DNA of 6,877 nt from Candidatus Thalassarchaeaceae archaeon (lineage in GTDB: Archaea; Thermoplasmatota; Poseidoniia; Poseidoniales; Thalassarchaeaceae): contig JASLKO010000030.1 of NCBI GenBank assembly GCA_030747475.1, positions 1 to 6,877 of the forward strand, read 5' to 3'. The translations under genes were made by a program, and so were the position numbers. Numbering within the stretch: position 1 is the stretch's first letter; each line of letters starts with the position of its first letter. The notes beneath the pieces are model-generated. The model searched no databases, had not been told where the DNA came from, and was given only the letters and a program-made list of their open reading frames with translations. Positions 1 through 6,086 of this stretch are shown one piece after another.

Positions 1-1
1 A

Positions 2-940
2 CCAGAGGAGGTGCCCTACATCCCCAAAACAAGAGAACTCGATGCATTGGAAAGTCAACTTCATGCACAGGTCATTTCCGGTAAACCAGAAATGAAGATT
101 GATGATGGAGGAAGACTTCGACATTCAAATTTCCCCGGGGCAGATGGGAGTCTATACCTCGGTGATGTCGTCGACTCGCTTCTGCGATGCTTTGGGGCAC
201 ATGAGCCACCAATAATCACTGAATTGCCCGGATTTGATCAACAACGTTGGGTGATGACGGTCTCTGATTTTGAAATGAAAATTGAAATTGAAAGTCGAGC
301 CTACTGGGGGCTGGGGCTATTTTCTTCCTGTTTTCTGAATACAATACATATGACTGGACCATTAAACAGACGGGCTCGACTTGTGTTTGATTTGTGCGCA
401 TCGCTAGGGAGAAACCCATGGGAGGCCAAATGGAAGGGGAAATTTGCCAAAGTGACTGGGACTTCAACAACCGATGAGAAAAACGCCTGGGAGGCTCTAA
501 TCGATAAAGGACAAAATGACCTTGTTGATGCGATTGATGCCATACGGTCGAAGGCTCAAGATCTTGAGAAAGAATTGCCGGCCCTAACAGATGATGCACC
601 ATCAGGGTGGGATGAAGGTACTGCAAAGAAAGAAATCAAGTTGGCTTGTGATGAATGTGACATCGCTAGCGATGCATTACACGACCGTTCGGCAACCGGT
701 GTCGAACGGGCCCTTTCACGTGCGGAAGCACACATCATTGAAGCCGACCCAAGAACTGAAGTTGCCGCTCAACATGATGGTGGTGATGTACTGGATGACT
801 TGACCGTGATTCAAGCAGATGAAATCGATCTTACTGACACAATCCTAGAATTCGACGAACTGCCGGATGATGCCAAAAGAGAAAAAATCCAAATCGAGGA
901 AGAAGAAATTCCCTTTGTTGATCTCTCCGAAGAAGAGTAA
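2..940 (+). CDS. acidic protein of unknown function, probably 5'-truncated by the window edge
   Basis: I do not recognise this protein. A GTG at 11 could start a 309-residue product, but the frame is open to the left edge (Pro-Glu-Glu precede it) and the purine-rich GAGGAG abuts the GTG with no spacing, so the gene probably begins upstream. Numbered from the GTG, residues 1-160 look globular, with hydrophobic and aromatic stretches (RWVMTVSDFEMKIEIE at 79-94, YWGLGLFSSCFLN at 98-110) and a Trp-rich segment near 137-141. Residues about 160-250 are helical and charged, possibly coiled coil. The last 50 residues are strongly acidic and end in EEEEIPFVDLSEEE. There is no signal peptide or convincing membrane segment, so it is probably cytosolic. 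The acidic tail could be a flexible partner-binding region, but that is inference. Its TAA lies directly against the stop of the convergent Sec61-beta gene. Confidence 0.82.
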   Translation, partial: PEEVPYIPKTRELDALESQLHAQVISGKPEMKIDDGGRLRHSNFPGADGSLYLGDVVDSLLRCFGAHEPPIITELPGFDQQRWVMTVSDFEMKIEIESRAYWGLGLFSSCFLNTIHMTGPLNRRARLVFDLCASLGRNPWEAKWKGKFAKVTGTSTTDEKNAWEALIDKGQNDLVDAIDAIRSKAQDLEKELPALTDDAPSGWDEGTAKKEIKLACDECDIASDALHDRSATGVERALSRAEAHIIEADPRTEVAAQHDGGDVLDDLTVIQADEIDLTDTILEFDELPDDAKREKIQIEEEEIPFVDLSEEE

Positions 941-1147
941 TCAAAAACCTGTCAGTTGGGCCCAAACCCATTGCAGTACATTGTGATTGAGAAGATAAAT
1001 CACAATACTGACAGAGACACATGCAAAGTAAACTGCGCCTTTTGAAATCTGAATGGCATCCTCGCTTTCCTCATCGAAATAGCGAATCAGACCTGCGGCC
1101 TGCTGGATGTTGGGGCCACCCTTCTTCTTCGACTTCTTTACAGCCAT
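941..1147 (-). CDS. preprotein translocase subunit Sec61-beta (archaeal SecG/Sec-beta)
   Basis: This is the small tail-anchored third subunit of the SecYEG/Sec61 protein-conducting channel in the cytoplasmic membrane, where it associates with SecY and SecE. The 68-residue product has the family layout: a Lys-rich N-terminus (MAVKKSKKKGG), the hallmark AAGLIRYFDEE segment at residues 17-27, an AIQIS linker, then one transmembrane helix at about 37-53. About 15 residues follow the helix (NHNVLQWVWAQLTGF), a slightly longer end than usual for archaeal homologues. The frame also has an ATG at 1171 that would add eight residues. I prefer the ATG at 1147 because the Lys-rich start fits the family and a TATA-like element lies about 25 bases upstream, as expected for a leaderless archaeal mRNA. 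The stop codon abuts that of the convergent gene. Confidence 0.9.
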   Translation of the reverse strand: MAVKKSKKKGGPNIQQAAGLIRYFDEESEDAIQISKGAVYFACVSVSIVIYLLNHNVLQWVWAQLTGF

Positions 1148-1169
1148 GCGATTCGCCGACCAACCTTTC

Positions 1170-1178
1170 ATATTTCAA
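1170..1178 (-). promoter_or_regulatory. TATA-like box upstream of Sec61-beta
   Basis: Read on the minus strand the sequence is TTGAAATAT, close to the archaeal TATA-box pattern. Its AAATAT core is centred about 25 bases before the ATG at 1147, which would place transcription start at or within a few bases of that codon (a leaderless message). It also overlaps the alternative ATG at 1171, which would therefore fall outside the transcript. This is pattern matching only. Confidence 0.4.
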
Positions 1179-1214
1179 GACGCCGAATCCGACAAAGTTG
1201 GAAAATGACCACTT

Positions 1215-1589
1215 TCAGGGGTCAAGTGTCTCGATTAGAACTACGCCGTTGTTGAATTCTACAATTCTACTGGCGGCATCCATTGCGGAATCTATTCCGT
1301 TGGTCATGAATAGTTCTCGACGGCGGCCATCTTCGGTTTGCAATACAAGTCTGTGACTGAGTTGTTCGAGGACTTTCCGATCGACGGTTTGCCATACCCA
1401 AGTATCTGATTCAATCGTCATTAGTGCTTCAACAGGTACCAGTGGACCTTGAGCTGCACCAGTACGTCGAGCACGATCTGTTAATTGTGTCAATTTAACT
1501 GCTGTTTCGACTGCATTTGTTCTATTTGTTTCGCTCGCAGATGCGTACCTGCGAGACGGCTTGCGCTGTGTTGTCATTTTGAATCCCAT
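1215..1589 (-). CDS. small uncharacterised protein (up to 124 aa)
   Basis: I do not recognise the family. The N-terminal 45 residues are basic, Ser/Thr-rich and probably disordered (TTQRKPSRRYASASE, then DRARRTG). Residues about 50-124 look like a compact alpha/beta domain: a strand-like LVPVEALMTIE, WVWQTVD, a helix KVLEQLSHRLVLQ, a charged turn EDGRRRELFMTNG, a helix SAMDAASRIVEF and a final strand VVLIETLDP. There is no membrane segment, no Cys cluster and no nucleotide-binding motif. A basic tail ahead of a small fold is compatible with nucleic-acid or ribosome binding, but that is a guess. Two starts are possible: ATG at 1589 or ATG at 1577 (four residues shorter). It lies 67 bases upstream of Sec61-beta on the same strand, and a perfect palindrome sits just before its start. 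Confidence 0.72.
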   Translation of the reverse strand: MGFKMTTQRKPSRRYASASETNRTNAVETAVKLTQLTDRARRTGAAQGPLVPVEALMTIESDTWVWQTVDRKVLEQLSHRLVLQTEDGRRRELFMTNGIDSAMDAASRIVEFNNGVVLIETLDP

Positions 1590-1591
1590 CC

Positions 1592-1608
1592 TGTAACCTG
1601 AGGTTACA
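1592..1608. promoter_or_regulatory. perfect 17-bp palindrome, candidate operator
   Basis: TGTAACCT and AGGTTACA are exact reverse complements separated by one G at 1600. The element ends three bases before the ATG at 1589 and is centred 23 bases before the ATG at 1577. A TATA-like TTATAC on the minus strand (1634-1639) would place transcription start near 1611, so a bound protein would sit at the start site. This is typical of a dimeric HTH repressor site. Because it lies outside any coding frame, codon constraint does not explain it. As RNA it could also form a short hairpin, but a one-base loop is too tight without opening the inner pairs. Confidence 0.5.
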
Positions 1609-1633
1609 ATTCAATCATCGGAGACGATACAGG

Positions 1634-1639
1634 TATAAC
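1634..1639 (-). promoter_or_regulatory. possible TATA-like element for the small 1215-1589 gene
   Basis: On the minus strand this reads TTATAC, within GGTTATACC. It lies about 45-50 bases before the ATG at 1589, so transcription would begin around 1611 with a leader of about 20 bases that contains the palindrome at 1592-1608. A second, weaker AT-rich stretch nearer the gene (TTGAATTG, 1607-1614) would instead suit a leaderless message. I cannot choose between them from sequence alone. Confidence 0.22.
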
Positions 1640-1676
1640 CGTTCGGGATAAAGTGATGGAGAAAATGTCTGTTTCT

Positions 1677-2822
1677 TCACTCCTCTTCTTCTCCCGATTG
1701 ATGAATTCTTATGAGTAAAAAGCCAACCAATAATATGAGAATTAAAGAGGGGGGGATATACGACGACATGTACATTGAAATTGGCAATATAGACATCAAT
1801 ACAATGAATTGAACAAGGCGTTTATTCCATTCAATTTTAGGCCGGTATTCAGGCAATATTGCAAGATAAGGCATCACAATCCCTATGATAATAATTGGAA
1901 ATTGAGTATTTTCAATCAATGTCATGTTCGGCAACAATGCGGGTGCTAAGAGAATCCCTGTCTGGAATCCCCATGCTTCGGGACGTGGAACAGAATCATA
2001 TCCCATGATTGGAGTCAAAGCACCCAAAATTCCACACAACAATATCCATCCAATTGTCAATCGAGCGGCCCAAAGTACCTGTGGATATTCTTCTGTCGAT
2101 GACAAGATTAAGCCTAATACAAGCAATAAAATTGAGAGTGAGAAAGTCAACAATAGCCCCAACCATCGCCTCCGATGAGCCACACCATGTTTTGCATAAA
2201 TTCGCAATGCTGAGAGACGATGAGCCATGAGACCGAGGATCAGCCAAGCAATTGAATTTGAAGATAGATCAATCAGGACGATGGTGATGCTAAATGCAGC
2301 GAGAAGATGAGAAGTAGAAGCGGATTCAATATTGACAAAAGTGGGAATAACCAATGCAGACAAACCAATTCCAAGAAGCGGATAGGCTGCACTACGCCAA
2401 TCCATCGGAGACGGGGTGTTCATGAGGGGTGTCGAAGAAATTTTTCCAAAGCCTGCCGAATCAATCCCCCATCCCAATATGAGAATCCAGCACAATGTCG
2501 ACCATTGGTTTTGAGTCGTTGATGAGGGGACGATTGCTAAACCGATTGCGAAACCAAGAAGCAAACCGAGCATTTGCCCATCCGGGCCATCAAAAATATG
2601 CAATATCCGGTCTAGCCCGGTGACTTCACTTGACAGATAACCAACCACTTGTGCGTCGGTCAAATCAATGGTCCAGAAAGCATGAAGACGGAAGATAACT
2701 GCAAATGAGACAATCAAAGCCGGAACCCTATGGATCCATTTTGGCATCCAATTCGTTGCGAGCAATAGAACGGGTACAACCAGTAAAGCGACCGTCAAAA
2801 CCAGGTTCGTACCAGTCGCCAT
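1677..2822 (-). CDS. polytopic membrane protein of unknown function (about 12-13 TM helices)
   Basis: With the ATG at 2822 the product has 381 residues and is almost entirely hydrophobic helices, beginning with NLVLTVALLVVPVLLLATNW and ending with SLILILLVGFLLIRI, then a short acidic tail (GEEEE). I count 12 or 13 probable membrane segments with short loops. The clearest polar loops are IDLTDAQVVGYLSSEVTGLD after helix 2 and the basic KHGVAHRRR at mid-protein, which should face the cytoplasm by the positive-inside rule. I see no transporter, glycosyltransferase or protease signature. Starts at ATG 2885 or GTG 2897 are open and would add a polar 21-25 residue leader; I chose 2822 because a membrane helix follows almost at once. 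The GTG would leave only two bases to the divergent methyltransferase start. Transport or envelope functions are possible but unsupported. Confidence 0.75.
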   Translation of the reverse strand: MATGTNLVLTVALLVVPVLLLATNWMPKWIHRVPALIVSFAVIFRLHAFWTIDLTDAQVVGYLSSEVTGLDRILHIFDGPDGQMLGLLLGFAIGLAIVPSSTTQNQWSTLCWILILGWGIDSAGFGKISSTPLMNTPSPMDWRSAAYPLLGIGLSALVIPTFVNIESASTSHLLAAFSITIVLIDLSSNSIAWLILGLMAHRLSALRIYAKHGVAHRRRWLGLLLTFSLSILLLVLGLILSSTEEYPQVLWAARLTIGWILLCGILGALTPIMGYDSVPRPEAWGFQTGILLAPALLPNMTLIENTQFPIIIIGIVMPYLAILPEYRPKIEWNKRLVQFIVLMSILPISMYMSSYIPPSLILILLVGFLLIRIHQSGEEEE

Positions 2823-2870
2823 GTCGGTTCGTTTCACTGTAGGGTGTTGAAGGTTGGGCGGCGCCGATGC

Positions 2871-2883
2871 GCTGAAGTTCAGC
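2871..2883. promoter_or_regulatory. perfect 13-bp palindrome in the divergent intergenic region
   Basis: GCTGAA and TTCAGC are exact reverse complements around one G at 2877. The element lies between the divergent membrane-protein gene and the methyltransferase gene, centred 23 bases before the ATG at 2900, so a bound dimer could control one or both. Neither side of this 77-bp gap has a clear TATA box. If the membrane protein really starts at 2885 or 2897, the palindrome would lie in its coding sequence, which lowers my confidence. Confidence 0.33.
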
Positions 2884-2899
2884 ATCTCTTCGCGCACGC

Positions 2900-4471
2900 A
2901 TGGGCGAGATGATTTCCGATTGGAGAGCCCATGCTGCGAATAGTGAATTGGCCAAACTCGTAGAACAATTGCGGCCTGGTGAAGTTGATGCCTGGCTTGA
3001 TGCCGCCACGCCTAGGCTACCCGAAACAGTGAGAGTAAATCCCTGTCGTGATGATGTAGAATGGACCCAAGATATATTGTCAGAAATGGGTGCAATCCCA
3101 ATCAAATGGTTCACGGGTGAAGGGAGAGCATACACATTGCCTTGGGACAAATCAAGATGTCCTGATGAAACATACCGTTTGAAAATTCAGTGCCTCCATA
3201 TGACCGGGCGAATTACGCAACAAGAAGCGGCATCAATGCTACCTGTTCAAGCGCTGGATGTACAACCTGGACATCGCGTTCTAGATCTGTGTGCTGCACC
3301 GGGTTCAAAATCCACACAAATCGCTGAAGCACTAGATGGGCAGGGATTGGTCGTTGTGAGTGAACCCAGTCCCGGGCGAGTGAATAATCTGGTCTCAAAC
3401 ACTCAACGAGCCGGACATCTCAATATGGTCGTTGTCCGTCAAGATGGACGACACTTCCCGAGGGTTGCGGAACCTGGCTTTGATCGAGTACTGGTTGATG
3501 CACCTTGCACAGGAAGTGGGACTACGCGTAAGAATACCGATGTTTGGACCAAATGGAATCCAAAACACGGTGCCCATCTTGCACGCTTGCAAAAGGGCAT
3601 TCTGTCAAGGGGGGCGTTGCTCCTTAGACCAGGTGGAAAAATGGTCTACTCGACGTGCTCTATCGATCCACAAGAAAATGAAGAAGTTGTTGAAGAGGTT
3701 CTTGAGCGATTTCCATGGATTGCACTTGTTGATATTGACAGAAAAACAACGTTTCCTGGATTAAAGACTAGACCTGGGATTACAGAAAAAACACAATCTT
3801 GTATCCGTGTATGGAATGATGAGAATGACGGTTCCGGATTCTTCATCGCTGTCTTTGAACAAACTGAAACTGAACACGATTCTGCTCGCGCTACACGCGC
3901 GCACTCGCGAGATGAAGGTGTTGACCCCACCCCAATTGAACCTCGACCTGCGGGAAAAAAAGACCTGAAGATTGCCAAGGAAGATGAACTGGAATTGTTT
4001 GAAGAATGGGGTGTGGATTCGAATGGATTGGTCATGTGGCGGCGAGGACAGTTCGCACACATTAGCACGGAAGAGATTCACGATTGGATGTGGGCTGCGC
4101 CCAGACTCACAGCAAAAAACAAACTTTACCCTGGTGGTCATTGGCATCCAATGCGTGTGTTGCAAGCGGGACAACCTGTTTGGAAAATACGCAATGGAAA
4201 AAATCGATTGATTTCTACCGGCATCCACGGTGTTGGAAACCGTGTTACTCATCATCTAATTCAAATCGATAAATCCTTGGCAACGAGATTGTTAGAAGGT
4301 GAGGAACCTGGAAAGTCAACCTTGGGTGAAGAATTCCAAAACCAAAGAGATGGTGGCGTTCTCCTAGCATGTGATGGTGAATTCATTCCGGCGTGGTTGG
4401 CTGGAAAGTTAAGCTTGATGATGCCAAACCCAGACCAACAAATTCTCAAATGGAAATTGCAAATTCAATGA
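2900..4471 (+). CDS. NSUN2/Trm4-like tRNA (cytosine-5) methyltransferase with C-terminal extension
   Basis: This 523-residue enzyme of the RsmB/NOP2/Sun family transfers a methyl group from S-adenosylmethionine to C5 of cytosine in RNA, most likely tRNA. An N-terminal helical part contains the RVNPCR segment at 45-50. The Rossmann domain has motif I DLCAAPGSKSTQ (129-140), motif IV DAPCTGSG (200-207, Cys203 being the release cysteine) and motif VI YSTCS (250-254, Cys253 being the catalytic nucleophile). GTTRKNTDVWTKW (207-219), GLKTRPGIT (287-295) and GSGFFIAVFE (311-320) match NSUN2/Trm4 as I recall it, better than bacterial RsmB. A charged linker (about 321-362) precedes a C-terminal domain (about 363-523), whose LFEEWGV and LISTGIHGV stretches recall the NSUN2 C-terminal domain. 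An in-frame stop at 2873 limits the start to 2900 or 2909. Its TGA overlaps the next start (ATGA). The target nucleotide cannot be read from sequence. Confidence 0.9.
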   Translation: MGEMISDWRAHAANSELAKLVEQLRPGEVDAWLDAATPRLPETVRVNPCRDDVEWTQDILSEMGAIPIKWFTGEGRAYTLPWDKSRCPDETYRLKIQCLHMTGRITQQEAASMLPVQALDVQPGHRVLDLCAAPGSKSTQIAEALDGQGLVVVSEPSPGRVNNLVSNTQRAGHLNMVVVRQDGRHFPRVAEPGFDRVLVDAPCTGSGTTRKNTDVWTKWNPKHGAHLARLQKGILSRGALLLRPGGKMVYSTCSIDPQENEEVVEEVLERFPWIALVDIDRKTTFPGLKTRPGITEKTQSCIRVWNDENDGSGFFIAVFEQTETEHDSARATRAHSRDEGVDPTPIEPRPAGKKDLKIAKEDELELFEEWGVDSNGLVMWRRGQFAHISTEEIHDWMWAAPRLTAKNKLYPGGHWHPMRVLQAGQPVWKIRNGKNRLISTGIHGVGNRVTHHLIQIDKSLATRLLEGEEPGKSTLGEEFQNQRDGGVLLACDGEFIPAWLAGKLSLMMPNPDQQILKWKLQIQ

Positions 4472-5559
4472 CCATCTTCATGCGCCATCGATTCCTCGCA
4501 ATCGATATGCAAGCGGACAAGGTGGGAGCATGGGCACCATTCTTTGTCGCATTCATTTTACTATCAATTGCAGGTTGGGGAATCTGGATTATCCCCCCTC
4601 ATGAAGGGAGTATCGAAACGAGTTCCAATGAAAATCTACCCCGTTTTGTTGAACATTTTCCAAGCGATTATTCAAATGAAATTCCCAACGATGATGTCAT
4701 TCGAATGGCATGGCATCCAGAAGAAAGCGATTTGGGGGTCGGAAAGACGGTTGACCGATATGTAGAACTCGGTGAATTACAAACTGTCGACCACCCTTCC
4801 ATTCCTGCCAATGCTACGTTGCAAACAACGGTGACTTGGACTTCGCAAAACATGTTCAATATCACAGTTAAAATCAATATTTCTTCAGAAATAGAAAATG
4901 GAATGTTGAGAATTATCTTGATTGAAAATGAGGTCGAAATGTTTGGGAGGACACCGATGCAACATGCTGTTGTTAGACTCTATGATCCCACTCCCCTCGG
5001 AGAAGGAAATGGTACGATAAATCGTGAGTTGGGACTCACGAATGGACTCACAATAAACGACGCATCCAGACTCCAGTTGGTGGTTCTTTTATCAGATTGG
5101 ATGACCGAAGAAAATCATGCACTTCTCGTAAGTGATTTGCCAATGGATGATTCAGGACCATCTGAAACTGGACAGCGGATGTCCACACTCATGGGTGTCG
5201 GAGTCATTGCTTTGGCGCTAGCAGCCATTGTTCGAGCCGAATGGAAACGCGAGGTTTTTCTCCCGAAATTACGTGGAAGTAGAGATGGTGAAGGGGAGCC
5301 GATCGCTTATCTCCGAATTGGTTTGCGCGATGTGAAAATTCGTGAAGTGAGGGTACTGCCACCTTGGAAGTTGGTCAGAGGTATTCGTGATATTGAACTC
5401 CCAGCAGGCACTGACAAAACCATCCCCGTGCGAGTTAAACTCGAAAAGGGACAAGAAGATGTCAACATTAGAATCATCGAAACAGAATGGAGTATTGAAG
5501 TCGATGAAATGGGTGCATGGGTTCTCGACCTCACATTGTACAAAGAGCCTGCAACATAG
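4468..5559 (+). CDS. two-TM membrane protein with an extracytoplasmic Omp28-like beta domain
   Basis: The 364-residue product starts at an ATG overlapping the stop of the methyltransferase gene (ATGA), indicating translational coupling; the frame is open to 4393 but that ATG lies deep inside the upstream gene. The second helix, VGVIALALAAIVRA (about 244-257), and the first, at about 20-43 (AWAPFFVAFILLSIAGWGIW), bracket an exposed domain of about 195 residues. That domain is beta-rich, with four Asn-X-Ser/Thr sequons (N115, N131, N137, N181), as expected for a glycosylated archaeal surface domain. Its GMLRIILIENEVEMFG, HAVVRLYDP and LQLVVLLSDW series resembles the beta domain of Omp28-type proteins, a tentative match from memory. 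Basic residues flank both helices on the inside, giving an N-in/C-in topology with a 107-residue cytoplasmic C-terminal domain. I see no catalytic motif; a role linking surface and cytoplasm is a guess. Confidence 0.83.
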   Translation: MTIFMRHRFLAIDMQADKVGAWAPFFVAFILLSIAGWGIWIIPPHEGSIETSSNENLPRFVEHFPSDYSNEIPNDDVIRMAWHPEESDLGVGKTVDRYVELGELQTVDHPSIPANATLQTTVTWTSQNMFNITVKINISSEIENGMLRIILIENEVEMFGRTPMQHAVVRLYDPTPLGEGNGTINRELGLTNGLTINDASRLQLVVLLSDWMTEENHALLVSDLPMDDSGPSETGQRMSTLMGVGVIALALAAIVRAEWKREVFLPKLRGSRDGEGEPIAYLRIGLRDVKIREVRVLPPWKLVRGIRDIELPAGTDKTIPVRVKLEKGQEDVNIRIIETEWSIEVDEMGAWVLDLTLYKEPAT

Positions 5560-5589
5560 ATTCAAAACCCACCGAGAATACCGCGAATT

Positions 5590-6033
5590 ATGATTGACGA
5601 CACCGATCGTCGAATATTGGCAGTCCTTTTGGCCGATGCACGAACTTCAATGCGCTCAATTGCAGAAGAAGTTGGTGTCGCACTTGGCACCGTTTCCAAC
5701 CGTGTAAAACGGATGGAAGAAATGGGTGTCATCCAAGGTTATGGTGTCCACCTAGATGCTGAGAAAATTGGGTGGACGATGACAGTCCTTTGTGGCCTTC
5801 GTATTGAGAAAGGACAACTCATGGAAGTTCAACGAAGAATTGCAGATGATCCTCGTGTATTCGGAATTTATGATGTCACTGGAGAATTTGACTCAATGGT
5901 ACTCGCCCGCGTACGTGATCGTGCACACTTGGATGATTTGTCTAAAACCGTCTTGTCGAGTGATGGTATCATTCGTACCGTAACACATGTTGTTCTAAAC
6001 ACGGTCAAGCAAGAAGGTGTAGGACTTCCCTGA
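5590..6033 (+). CDS. Lrp/AsnC family transcriptional regulator
   Basis: This 147-residue protein has the full-length architecture of the family. The N-terminal winged helix-turn-helix opens with IDDTDRRILAVLLADAR, and the recognition region SIAEEVGVALGTVSNRVKRM spans residues 23-42. The C-terminal RAM/AsnC domain (about 64-139) provides oligomerisation and, in many members, amino-acid binding. It carries the typical GIYDVTGEFDSMVLARV stretch (92-108) with the G-x-x-D motif (G98, D101) near the effector pocket in characterised homologues. Members bind DNA as dimers or octamers and repress or activate transcription; its ligand and targets cannot be deduced here. It begins 30 bases after the membrane-protein gene, on the same strand, with no strong ribosome-binding site or TATA box, so it may be transcribed from upstream. 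Three palindromes elsewhere in the window are possible binding sites, but nothing ties them to this protein. Confidence 0.93.
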   Translation: MIDDTDRRILAVLLADARTSMRSIAEEVGVALGTVSNRVKRMEEMGVIQGYGVHLDAEKIGWTMTVLCGLRIEKGQLMEVQRRIADDPRVFGIYDVTGEFDSMVLARVRDRAHLDDLSKTVLSSDGIIRTVTHVVLNTVKQEGVGLP

Positions 6034-6046
6034 GAAAGGGGTTACC

Positions 6047-6078
6047 CGGCCGAGGGTTCAAGAACGCTCGCGCGGCCG
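6047..6078. repeat. GC-rich nested inverted repeat between the Lrp gene and the helicase gene
   Basis: An inner inverted repeat has arms CGAGGGTTC (6051-6059) and GAACGCTCG (6062-6070), complementary at eight of nine positions around AA. A second pair, CGGCCG at 6047-6052 and 6073-6078, flanks and partly overlaps the inner arms, so the two could be alternative pairings. The 53-base gap is about two-thirds G+C (35 of 53 by hand count), unlike the AT-leaning spacers expected for archaeal promoters. It could be an operator controlling the helicase gene or an RNA hairpin that attenuates or processes the message. There is no T-tract after it on the plus strand, so a terminator is unlikely. Confidence 0.42.
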
Positions 6079-6086
6079 TACCGCTT

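Noticed and set aside
1021..1356. 111-residue plus-strand open frame antisense to Sec61-beta and the small gene
   Set aside because: Composition is that of a shadow frame (Ser/Pro/Arg-rich), and the opposite strand encodes a recognisable Sec61-beta.
1655..1676. T-rich stretch on the minus strand after the membrane-protein gene as a terminator
   Set aside because: Only short runs of three or four T's are present (ATTTTCTCC), too weak to call.
2728..3150. 140-residue minus-strand open frame across the divergent region
   Set aside because: It overlaps both the membrane-protein gene and the start of the methyltransferase in other frames and has a Ser/Thr-rich composition with no family resemblance.
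3646..4255. Two long minus-strand open frames (3646-4068 and 3761-4255) opposite the methyltransferase gene
   Set aside because: They are Ser/Cys/Phe-rich, have no domain, and lie wholly antisense to a gene with clear family motifs throughout; they are frame shadows.
4393..4467. Upstream in-frame extension of the two-TM membrane protein to ATG 4393
   Set aside because: It would overlap 79 bases of the methyltransferase and add a polar leader; the ATGA overlap at 4468 is the more usual arrangement.
5596..5611. GACGA-N6-TCGTC inverted repeat at the start of the Lrp gene, faintly like the GGACGA/TCGTCC arms known for the archaeal regulator Ptr2
   Set aside because: It lies within the first codons for the conserved Asp-Asp-Thr-Asp-Arg of the family, so codon constraint explains it; arms are only five bases.
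6054..6065. GGGTTCAAGAAC resembling a tRNA T-arm
   Set aside because: No acceptor, D or anticodon arms can be formed around it, and the required closing CC of the T-arm is missing; it is part of the inverted repeat instead.
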